Below, in pieces: positions 1-4,273 of a stretch of 10,014 nucleotides of DNA. The position numbers and the translations under genes were made by a program. This DNA comes from an uncultured Bacilli bacterium (GTDB taxonomy: Bacteria; Bacillota_I; Bacilli_A; ML615J-28; CAG-313): contig CAJGCS010000034.1 in assembly GCA_904501965.1 (NCBI GenBank), positions 1 to 10,014 on the forward strand. Direction: 5' to 3'. A model generated the notes under the pieces. The model did not search any database and was not told the DNA's origin. It saw nothing but the letters and a program-made list of their open reading frames with translations. The first letter of the stretch is position 1; the number at the start of each line of letters is the position of its first letter.

Positions 1-117
1 AGTAATCTTTCCGGCCATATCATAATCAAGTACATATGATAATGGGAAAAGAATTACACATAGTATTCTTAATACTAACATAATAATTGTTTTAATTTTA
101 TAACGTTTGCTTTTCAT
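1..117 (-). CDS. N-terminus of unidentified membrane or exported protein (partial)
   Basis: An open frame of 39 codons starts at the ATG at 117-115 on the minus strand and runs off the left edge, so only the N-terminus is visible. It starts MKSKRYKIK and continues with a hydrophobic stretch at about residues 10-30 (IIMLVLRILCVILFPLSYVL). That pattern of positive charges followed by one hydrophobic helix suggests either an uncleaved membrane anchor or a signal sequence. An AGGGG ribosome binding site (revcomp of 122-126) lies seven bases upstream of the ATG. The gene diverges from the thioredoxin operon. The family cannot be recognised from this fragment. I am fairly sure it is a real gene, because of the start context and the amphipathic N-terminus, but not of its role. 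Confidence 0.6.
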   Translation of the reverse strand, partial: MKSKRYKIKTIIMLVLRILCVILFPLSYVLDYDMAGKIT

Positions 118-231
118 ATGTCGCCCCTAAATAATTATGCTATATATTTATATTTTATCACAAAATAAAGGAAAATGCTTAAAAGATGTTTTTAAAAAAT
201 GTTGCAATAAAGTAATTACAAATCAAAAAAA

Positions 232-240
232 TGTTATAAT
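232..240 (+). promoter_or_regulatory. Extended -10 promoter of the thioredoxin-FTR operon
   Basis: TGTTATAAT is an extended -10 element (TGn plus a perfect TATAAT at 235-240). No good -35 hexamer sits at the usual 17-base distance, which is common for extended -10 promoters. Transcription would start near 247 and give a leader of about 30 bases. The leader ends in the ribosome binding site AAAGAGG just before the thioredoxin ATG at 278. Confidence 0.6.
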
Positions 241-277
241 ATAGTTGTAAGATAAAAATATATAAAAAGAGGTATCT

Positions 278-589
278 ATGAAACAAATAAGAGAAAGTGA
301 ATTCCAAAGTGAAGTATTAGAATTTGAAGGTATTGTTATTGTTGATGTATTTACTGAGTGGTGTGGTTATTGTCATATGCTTGCACCAGAACTTGAAGAA
401 GCAGAAGAAGCTTTACCAGAATTAAAAGTTGTAAAGATTGACGCTGAAAAAACAGTAAACTTTGCTCATGACTATAACATTCAATTTTATCCTGAAATGT
501 TAATTTTCAAAAATGGCCAACTTGTTGGTAACATTGATGGTTATGTAAAAAGTGATGTAATCATTGAAAAAATTAAGGAGTACATGTAA
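278..589 (+). CDS. trxA: Thioredoxin (WCGYC active site)
   Basis: Cytosolic thioredoxin, 103 residues, the usual size for a single-domain member. It reduces disulfides in partner proteins through a dithiol pair. The active site is W28-C29-G30-Y31-C32. The usual proline between the cysteines is a tyrosine here, a change that tends to alter redox potential and partner choice. The cis-proline loop is at 71-74 (FYPE), where most thioredoxins have I/T-P-T. The fold pattern is otherwise intact (VIVDVF before the active site, VVKIDAE and MLIFKNGQLV after it). An AAAGAGG ribosome binding site precedes the ATG. The stop codon overlaps the start of the next gene (TAATG), so the two are translationally coupled. 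That partner is a ferredoxin:thioredoxin reductase subunit, so this thioredoxin is probably reduced from ferredoxin rather than only from NADPH. It may be a paralogue of the cell's main TrxA. Confidence 0.95.
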   Translation: MKQIRESEFQSEVLEFEGIVIVDVFTEWCGYCHMLAPELEEAEEALPELKVVKIDAEKTVNFAHDYNIQFYPEMLIFKNGQLVGNIDGYVKSDVIIEKIKEYM

Positions 590-825
590 TGAAAGGATAT
601 CGATTAAATCCTAATCGTGAATTTGTTAATCGAATTATTGAAGGTGTACAAAGAAAAGAAGGACATTGTCCTTGCCGAAAAGATGTAAGTGAAGAAACAT
701 TATGTCCTTGTGATGAATTTATAACTACAGGAATTTGTCGTTGTGGTTTATTTATTAAGGAAGAAGATGTAGAAAAATTCTTACCAAAAGAAGCCAAAAA
801 TGAAAAGAAAGATGAAACTAATTAG
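589..825 (+). CDS. Short ferredoxin:thioredoxin reductase catalytic (beta) subunit
   Basis: A 78-residue protein with the cysteine signature of the ferredoxin:thioredoxin reductase catalytic chain: CPC at 27-29, CPC at 39-41, CRC at 50-52. In the chloroplast and cyanobacterial enzyme, four of these cysteines bind a [4Fe-4S] cluster and the other two form the redox-active disulfide that reduces thioredoxin. By position, C27, C39, C41 and C50 would be ligands and C29/C52 the active pair. The gap between the second CPC and the last motif is eight residues, as in plants, but the loop between the two CPC motifs is only nine residues instead of sixteen. The usual CHC is CRC. The N-terminal YRLNPNREFVNRII helix also fits the family. 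No variable (alpha) subunit gene is present. The ATG overlaps the thioredoxin stop, which strongly suggests that thioredoxin is its substrate. The lysine-rich tail ends in DETN inside the terminator palindrome. Confidence 0.88.
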   Translation: MKGYRLNPNREFVNRIIEGVQRKEGHCPCRKDVSEETLCPCDEFITTGICRCGLFIKEEDVEKFLPKEAKNEKKDETN

Positions 826-835
826 TTTCATCTTT
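808..835. terminator. Bidirectional terminator: perfect 28-bp palindrome over two stop codons
   Basis: The 14-base half-site AAAGATGAAACTAA is followed immediately by its exact reverse complement, giving a 28-base perfect palindrome. A T-run follows on the plus strand (833-837), and on the minus strand the sequence after it is TTTCTTTTC. It contains the TAG stops of both convergent genes (823-825 plus, 818-820 minus), whose coding regions overlap by eight bases. It would fold as an A+T-richer hairpin with a short loop and serve both transcripts. Confidence 0.75.
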
Positions 836-1450
836 TTGTTGTTTCTTTTTAGATTCTTTATTTTTAATTTTTTCCTCTTTTAAAAGTTTTTCTTGTTCAT
901 TAAGTTCAGTTGTATGTTTTTCATTAATAATATTAATTAGTTTATCTGCAATAATTTTTTGAATTTCTGCATGTACGGCTAAATGAACAATATAAAGTTT
1001 AACTGAATTAATTAGCTCTTCATCACTATCTTCTTGGATATTTTGAAGTGCATCTGTAAGTTTTTCAGTTTCTTTATTTAAAAGAGATTTATGAACTGTA
1101 GTGAAAAGTTCATATAGTTCCTTTTTATCCTTTGTTTGACTGTTTAGTAATTCTTCTATATTTGAAATACTTAAGATTTGTTTAATTGAACTAATAATAA
1201 AAAGCTTACTTAAGTGTTCACTATTATATTTCTTGTGACTTGGCGCTGGAAGAAGTGATCCTTTAACATAGTTATTAATCATTGAAGTTGTTAAAAGCTT
1301 ATCGTCAGAATTTACTTTTAAAGGGGTTAATTCTCTATCGAGAAAAGTAATTACTTGGTCCATGTATAAGTCAATATTTGGCAATTTATCCCAAAGAGGG
1401 AATTCAAAATTTTCAAGTTCAGTTGTTATTTTCTTTAAATCATCTTTCAT
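818..1450 (-). CDS. DUF1836 family helix-turn-helix regulator
   Basis: A 210-residue protein of the DUF1836 family, which carries a MerR-like winged-helix DNA-binding region. Recognisable family features are the N-terminal LWDKLPNIDLYMDQVITFLDREL (about 19-41), then KLLTTSMINNYVKGSLLPAP (51-70) and KKYNSEHLSKLFIISSIKQILSISNIEELL (73-102), the helix-turn-helix and recognition wing. The middle (105-170) is helical, and the tail (about 181-210) is a lysine/glutamate-rich probable coiled coil or charged tail. I chose the ATG at 1450: GAGGTG lies at the right distance upstream, whereas the longer frame from 1495 would start within the promoter. It is convergent with the FTR gene and shares its terminator palindrome. 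A 23-base inverted repeat lies over its own -10 box, so autoregulation is plausible. Its targets are unknown; the divergent DegV-like gene is the nearest candidate. Confidence 0.85.
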   Translation of the reverse strand: MKDDLKKITTELENFEFPLWDKLPNIDLYMDQVITFLDRELTPLKVNSDDKLLTTSMINNYVKGSLLPAPSHKKYNSEHLSKLFIISSIKQILSISNIEELLNSQTKDKKELYELFTTVHKSLLNKETEKLTDALQNIQEDSDEELINSVKLYIVHLAVHAEIQKIIADKLINIINEKHTTELNEQEKLLKEEKIKNKESKKKQQKDETN

Positions 1451-1461
1451 AAGACACCTCA

Positions 1462-1484
1462 ATACTATTATATCATAATAGTAT
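1462..1484. promoter_or_regulatory. Operator-like 10+3+10 inverted repeat over the DUF1836 -10 box
   Basis: ATACTATTAT (1462-1471) and its exact reverse complement ATAATAGTAT (1475-1484) are separated by ATC. The repeat covers the -10 hexamer of the DUF1836 promoter and part of its spacer, a classic place for a repressor site. A dimeric helix-turn-helix protein such as DUF1836 itself is a natural candidate ligand, but that is inference. Inverted repeats are commoner by chance in AT-rich DNA, though ten perfect pairs is long. Confidence 0.5.
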
Positions 1485-1495
1485 GTAAAAGACAA
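1467..1495 (-). promoter_or_regulatory. Sigma-A promoter of the DUF1836 gene
   Basis: Read on the minus strand: TTGTCT (-35, at 1495-1490), a 17-base spacer, and TATAAT (-10, at 1472-1467). The spacing is ideal and the -10 is a perfect match. The gene's ATG at 1450 leaves room for only a short leader carrying GAGGTG. Confidence 0.75.
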
Positions 1496-1503
1496 ATAAA
1501 ATA

Positions 1504-1514
1504 GTTTTGAAAAC
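1504..1514. repeat. Palindrome GTTTTGAAAAC, copy 1 (divergent control region)
   Basis: GTTTTGAAAAC is an 11-base palindrome with a central G, extended by one pair to 13 bases (AGTTTTGAAAACT) at 1503-1515. It lies between the two divergent promoters, just upstream of the -35 of the DUF1836 gene. A second identical 11-base copy lies at 1569-1579, with the DegV-like gene's promoter between them. The centres are 65 bases apart, about six helical turns. Confidence 0.4.
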
Positions 1515-1538
1515 TTAAATTCTTTTCACTTAAAACGC

Positions 1539-1567
1539 TTGACAAAATATATAAAAAGAGATATAAT
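1539..1567 (+). promoter_or_regulatory. Consensus sigma-A promoter of the DegV-like gene
   Basis: TTGACA (1539-1544), a 17-base spacer, then TATAAT (1562-1567): a perfect match to the vegetative consensus in both boxes and in spacing. Transcription should start near 1574, inside the second GTTTTGAAAAC palindrome. Such a strong core promoter usually needs a repressor or belongs to a highly expressed gene. Confidence 0.88.
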
Positions 1568-1568
1568 G

Positions 1569-1579
1569 GTTTTGAAAAC
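1569..1579. repeat. Palindrome GTTTTGAAAAC, copy 2 (over the +1 of the DegV-like gene)
   Basis: This copy is identical in all 11 bases to the one at 1504-1514. It starts one base after the -10 box and covers the predicted start of transcription, where a bound protein would block RNA polymerase. A related half-site (TTTTTGAAAG, 1591-1600) follows. The pair bracketing one promoter suggests a looping or cooperative operator. Chance similarity in AT-rich DNA is the alternative. Confidence 0.4.
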
Positions 1580-1615
1580 TAGATGAAATGTTTTTGAAAG
1601 CGTAGGTGAAAAGAC

Positions 1616-2464
1616 ATGGAAAATAAATATTTAATATCTATCGATTATGGTTGTGATTTAAGTATGAAAGAATGTATTAAAAATAATATTATTCCTATTC
1701 AATTATCTTATGTTATAGACGATACTTTGTTGAAAGATAATTTAGATGAAAAAGAATATATTAAGATTTATAAAAAGGTTAGAAAAGGAAAAAAAACGTC
1801 AATAATATCAACCAATATATATGTTTATTTAGACTTTTTCTATAATCTACTGAAGAAAAATAAAAACATTCTTCATATTTGCGAAGGTAATCTTGAATCA
1901 AATAACTATAAATGGGCAAACTTTGCAAAAGAAGTTTTGAAAGAAGAATATAATGATTTAAATATAGTAATAATAAATTCTAATTCTTTATCTCTTGGAG
2001 CAGGAATGCTTGCCTTAGAAGCTTCGAAAAAAAGAAGTGAAGATGTATCCTTAGAAGATGTATCTACTTGGATTTTAGAAAATGCTAAAAATGTAAATTC
2101 AATCTTTGCAAGTCATAAAGCAAAAAACCATGTTATTGAAAATGGTCTAAATAAAATGTTATCCAAAAAAACAATATTAAAATTAAAAGCTAATGGTGAT
2201 TTAGAATTAGCTAACGGTACAAGCTTTAATGATTTATATAGCTTTCTTAAAAGTGGCATTATAAATAGTGACAACTCATTTAAAAATCAAACACTGTATA
2301 TTAGTCATAGTGATAATATTAAAGATGCCAAAGTTTGTGGAGAGAAAATTAAAGAAGAACTTGGATTTAAAAATGTATATTATAGCTATATGGGACCAAG
2401 TGTTATAAGTAATATAGGAACTAATTTCTTAGCCTTATTTTTCTTTAAAGATAAATGTATCTAA
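1616..2464 (+). CDS. Divergent DegV-family (FakB-like) fatty-acid-binding protein
   Basis: A 282-residue protein, the usual length for the DegV/FakB family, whose members bind a fatty acid and present it to the kinase FakA for phosphorylation. Family features are the N-terminal ISIDYGCDLS (8-16; compare TDSTCDLP), IIPIQLSYVI (25-34), INSNSLSLGAGMLALEA (120-136), and the C-terminal MGPSVISNIGTNFLALFF (259-276). Several positions that normally hold the fatty-acid carboxylate are changed. The SSxLSGTY loop is CEGNLESNNY (89-98), the L-KKGGRI element is replaced around 165-181, and the His of the GAHTGPG loop is Asn266. The TS of the TSQPS motif (61-62) remains. It may bind a different ligand or none. 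AGGTG lies upstream of the ATG. It stands alone between its own promoter and a terminator, and no fakA is nearby. Confidence 0.8.
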   Translation: MENKYLISIDYGCDLSMKECIKNNIIPIQLSYVIDDTLLKDNLDEKEYIKIYKKVRKGKKTSIISTNIYVYLDFFYNLLKKNKNILHICEGNLESNNYKWANFAKEVLKEEYNDLNIVIINSNSLSLGAGMLALEASKKRSEDVSLEDVSTWILENAKNVNSIFASHKAKNHVIENGLNKMLSKKTILKLKANGDLELANGTSFNDLYSFLKSGIINSDNSFKNQTLYISHSDNIKDAKVCGEKIKEELGFKNVYYSYMGPSVISNIGTNFLALFFFKDKCI

Positions 2465-2490
2465 CCTACAATTTTGTAGGTTTTTCTTTT
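2463..2490 (+). terminator. Rho-independent terminator of the DegV-like gene
   Basis: AACCTACAA (2463-2471) pairs with TTGTAGGTT (2474-2482), followed by a T-rich run (TTTTTCTTTTTT). The hairpin begins within the TAA stop codon. It ends the single-gene transcript before the coaX promoter. Confidence 0.85.
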
Positions 2491-2500
2491 TTCTTCATCC

Positions 2501-2529
2501 TTGCGTTTTATTAATTCATTTGATATAAT
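2501..2529 (+). promoter_or_regulatory. Sigma-A promoter of coaX, with extended -10
   Basis: TTGCGT (2501-2506), a 17-base spacer, and TATAAT (2524-2529) preceded by TGA (2521-2523), so it has an extended -10. Transcription should start near 2536, leaving a leader of about 25 bases to the ATG at 2561. Confidence 0.7.
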
Positions 2530-2560
2530 ATAAGAAAAGAAGTGAAAATGGGTGAATAAA

Positions 2561-3316
2561 ATGATTATTTTAGTAGATATAGGTAATACAAACATTGTAA
2601 TTGGACTTGCGAAAGACAATAAAATTATTGATACATTTAGAATGTCAACTGATACATCTTTAACAGTTGATGAATATGCAGGTAAATTAAAAGGTTTTGG
2701 AATAGATAAAAACAATATTAAAGGTGTTGCAATCTCTTCAGTTGTTCCTCAATTAGATCATGTTTTTGAAAACTTATTTTTTAAATATTATGATAAAAGA
2801 GCATTAGTGGTAGGGGCAGGAATTAAGAGTGGTCTTAAACTAAAAATTGATAATCAAAAGCAATTAGGGGCAGATTTGCTTTGTGATTGTGTTGGCGCAT
2901 ATGAAAAATATCCTGGAGATTTACTTGTTGTTGACCTTGGAACTGCAACAAAATTACTTGCTGTAAATAAAAATAAAGAATACTTAGGTGGTGCAATCGC
3001 TCCTGGAATCATAAGTTCTTTAAATAGTTTAGTAGCTTCAGCAGCAAAACTATCAAGTATAAATCTTGCAATTCCACCAAAAACAATTGAAACAGAAACA
3101 ACTAGATGCATCCAAAGTGGTGCTTTAGTAGGCCATGCTTGTATGATAAATGGGCTTTTATCAAAGATGAAAAAAGAACTAAATTCCGAAAATATAAGCG
3201 TAATTTTAACTGGTGGCATGTCTTATATAGTAAAAGATCTTTTAGATCATGAATACTTTTATGAGCCAAATATCTTACTTGAAGGATTGCTTGTTATATA
3301 TAATAAAAATAATTAA
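2561..3316 (+). CDS. coaX: Type III pantothenate kinase
   Basis: Phosphorylates pantothenate with ATP, the first step of coenzyme A synthesis in the cytosol. At 251 residues it has the family's normal length and its ASKHA-fold motifs: DIGNT at 6-10 (nucleotide phosphate loop), VVDLGTAT at 123-130, GGAIAPGI at 143-150, TRCIQSGAL at 181-189 and TGGM at 217-220. Type III enzymes need a monovalent cation such as potassium and are not feedback-inhibited by CoA. Odd points: the usual GADR motif is GAD-L here (103-106), so the conserved arginine is missing, and the residues after GTAT (K131, L132, L133) differ from the common TFD. I chose the ATG at 2561 because the protein then begins MIILVDIGNT like its relatives and GGGTGA lies five bases upstream; a GTG at 2552 is possible. 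A 33-base gap with no terminator separates it from the next gene. Confidence 0.93.
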   Translation: MIILVDIGNTNIVIGLAKDNKIIDTFRMSTDTSLTVDEYAGKLKGFGIDKNNIKGVAISSVVPQLDHVFENLFFKYYDKRALVVGAGIKSGLKLKIDNQKQLGADLLCDCVGAYEKYPGDLLVVDLGTATKLLAVNKNKEYLGGAIAPGIISSLNSLVASAAKLSSINLAIPPKTIETETTRCIQSGALVGHACMINGLLSKMKKELNSENISVILTGGMSYIVKDLLDHEYFYEPNILLEGLLVIYNKNN

Positions 3317-3349
3317 CATACCTTTTGCATATACTTTAGTGGTGATAAA

Positions 3350-3694
3350 ATGAAAGAAAATAGACCACTAATGTTTATTGAAAATATTAAAAATGATATT
3401 ATTACGACACCTAATCAAGAGTATTTTGACTCTCGAAATACGTCTAAAGCAAACAAAAATGAATTATCTTCTGAAGAAAAAAACCTTGAAAAAGATAAGT
3501 TTTTGTTCTTAGAAAAATGCTATAAAGCACAAAAAGTAGGTATAAATATTACCATAAATTTAGAACTAGTTTCTAAAGATACCATTACTGGAATTGTTAA
3601 AAATCTCTCAAACACTGATGCGTTAGTAGATGATGTTTGCATAAAACTTAGTGAAATTTTAAATATAAAAATAATAAAAACAGAAATAATATAG
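3350..3694 (+). CDS. cotO: Putative CotO-like spore coat protein
   Basis: A 114-residue protein, hydrophilic, with no membrane segment. The N-terminus (RPLMFIENIKNDI, 5-17) resembles the KPLLYI-type start of CotO coat proteins. A variable charged linker rich in N, S, E and K follows (about 18-50). The C-terminal domain (63-112) is a beta-rich run, INLELVSKDTITGIVKNLS, then a segment ending in IKLSEILNIKII, which fits the small C-terminal domain of CotO. Synteny supports the call: in Bacillus subtilis cotO lies next to cotZ, and here cotZ is the next gene, facing it. CotO acts in outer-coat and crust assembly of the spore. It may be read through from coaX, since no terminator separates them, although a sporulation promoter would be expected. 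GGTGA precedes the ATG. The family call rests on weak similarity and gene order, so a general unknown protein remains possible. Confidence 0.58.
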   Translation: MKENRPLMFIENIKNDIITTPNQEYFDSRNTSKANKNELSSEEKNLEKDKFLFLEKCYKAQKVGINITINLELVSKDTITGIVKNLSNTDALVDDVCIKLSEILNIKIIKTEII

Positions 3695-3724
3695 GAAAAA
3701 ATCATTAAGCAAGAAATTAAAAAG

Positions 3725-3748
3725 AGCGCCGTATTTCGGCGCTTTTTT
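3725..3748. terminator. Strong bidirectional rho-independent terminator between cotO and cotZ
   Basis: AGCGCCG (3725-3731), a TATTT loop, and CGGCGCT (3737-3743), followed by a run of six T on the plus strand. On the minus strand the same stem is followed by CTTTTT. It is the most GC-rich hairpin in the window and should end the CotO-like gene's transcript as well as the convergent cotZ transcript. Confidence 0.9.
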
Positions 3749-3771
3749 AAAAGTTTCAATGTTTTTTAGGG

Positions 3772-3802
3772 ATATGTAGCTGCTTTATAAGCAGCTACAT
3801 AT
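3772..3802. repeat. 14-bp perfect hairpin just after the cotZ stop
   Basis: ATATGTAGCTGCTT (3772-3785), a three-base loop, and its exact complement AAGCAGCTACATAT (3789-3802). It begins one base after the cotZ stop codon (minus strand). It lacks a T-run on either side, so it is not a canonical terminator, though in the cotZ mRNA it would form a very stable 3' stem before the terminator at 3725-3748. A role in protecting the long-lived coat mRNA is an inference. Confidence 0.65.
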
Positions 3803-3803
3803 A

Positions 3804-4217
3804 TTATGCTTCAACCAAACAGCTGCAGTTTTGGAAGTTACAATTAATCGGATCAAAGCATTGAAGACAACAAATACAATTAATATTAACAACAACAGTA
3901 AAGTTAGTACATGTTAATACACCTTCATCAAGAACAAGTAGTCTTAATACTACTGTATCATTTCCTCTTACATCCTCAACTCTGAAATATTGTGTTTGCG
4001 TTTCAGTTAAACCTAAATTTGCAAAGAAGATTGTGTTGTTAATATAAACTGAAATAGGTTTTGTATTATACATTGCAGTCATTAAGCAAGTTTCACATAG
4101 TGCAGTAACATTATTTGTTATTGCTTCTTTTTGCATTTGATCAATTCTTTTTAATAAACCTGCAATTGTATTAGCACCATTTGTTGTAGTCGTCATAATT
4201 GTTTGAGAGCAAGCCAC
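3804..4217 (-). CDS. cotZ: Spore coat/crust protein, CotY/CotZ family
   Basis: A structural protein of the outermost spore layer. In Bacillus subtilis CotZ and CotY are cysteine-rich and self-assemble into a crosslinked crust lattice. This 137-residue protein has 11 cysteines, clustered at 103-133. It shows the family core YFRVEDVRGNDTVVLRLLVL (77-96; compare YFRVERVHG in CotZ) and the C-terminal VVVNINCICCLQCFDPINC (108-126; compare the DLDCFCAINCLNP run of CotZ). The N-terminal part holds a conserved-looking CETCLMTAMY (41-50), then a short hydrophobic strand. I chose the GTG at 4217 because GTGAGGTG (revcomp of 4224-4231) lies seven bases upstream; a GTG at 4226 would sit inside that ribosome binding site. 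It has its own sigma-K-like promoter and lies 56 bases downstream of uppP. Its presence indicates a spore former. Confidence 0.85.
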   Translation of the reverse strand: MACSQTIMTTTTNGANTIAGLLKRIDQMQKEAITNNVTALCETCLMTAMYNTKPISVYINNTIFFANLGLTETQTQYFRVEDVRGNDTVVLRLLVLDEGVLTCTNFTVVVNINCICCLQCFDPINCNFQNCSCLVEA

Positions 4218-4240
4218 TAAAAACACCTCACTTTCAATAG

Positions 4241-4267
4241 TATTGTATGTAAAATGTCTACTAATGT
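4241..4267 (-). promoter_or_regulatory. Sigma-K-like (or sigma-E-like) sporulation promoter of cotZ
   Basis: Read on the minus strand: AC (-35 core, at 4267-4266), a 16-base spacer, then CATACAATA (4249-4241), a full match to the sigma-K -10 pattern CATAnnnTA. The same box contains CATACAAT, the mother-cell sigma-E -10. The two factors recognise closely related -10 boxes, so this sequence cannot separate them alone, but the AC at 16 bases favours sigma-K. The start of transcription would be near 4234, about 17 bases before the GTG. No sigma-A-like pair fits in this 56-base gap as well. Confidence 0.65.
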
Positions 4268-4273
4268 AGTGGG

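Noticed and set aside
118..231. Riboswitch or small RNA between the left-edge gene and trx
   Set aside because: The 160-base gap is plain AT-rich sequence without a stable conserved stem; it holds divergent promoter elements only.
573..797. Open frame on the minus strand over the FTR gene
   Set aside because: It is a shadow of the real FTR gene, with no ribosome binding site and no recognisable protein.
1451..1495. Longer N-terminus for the DUF1836 protein (15 extra residues)
   Set aside because: It would begin inside the promoter region, while the ATG at 1450 has GAGGTG upstream and fits family length.
1530..1605. CcpA cre-like sequences (around AAAACGCTTGACA and TTGAAAGCG)
   Set aside because: Only half of the consensus matches in each case, so the resemblance is probably by chance.
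2763..2775. Third copy of the TTTTGAAAACT motif in coaX
   Set aside because: It has one extra T, so it is not the same palindrome, and it encodes FEN in the protein; it is likely chance.
3314..3335. Possible sigma-E -10 (CATATACT, 3328-3335) before the CotO-like gene
   Set aside because: Transcription would begin about 8 bases before the ATG, cutting into the ribosome binding site, and no -35 fits. Readthrough from coaX is as likely.
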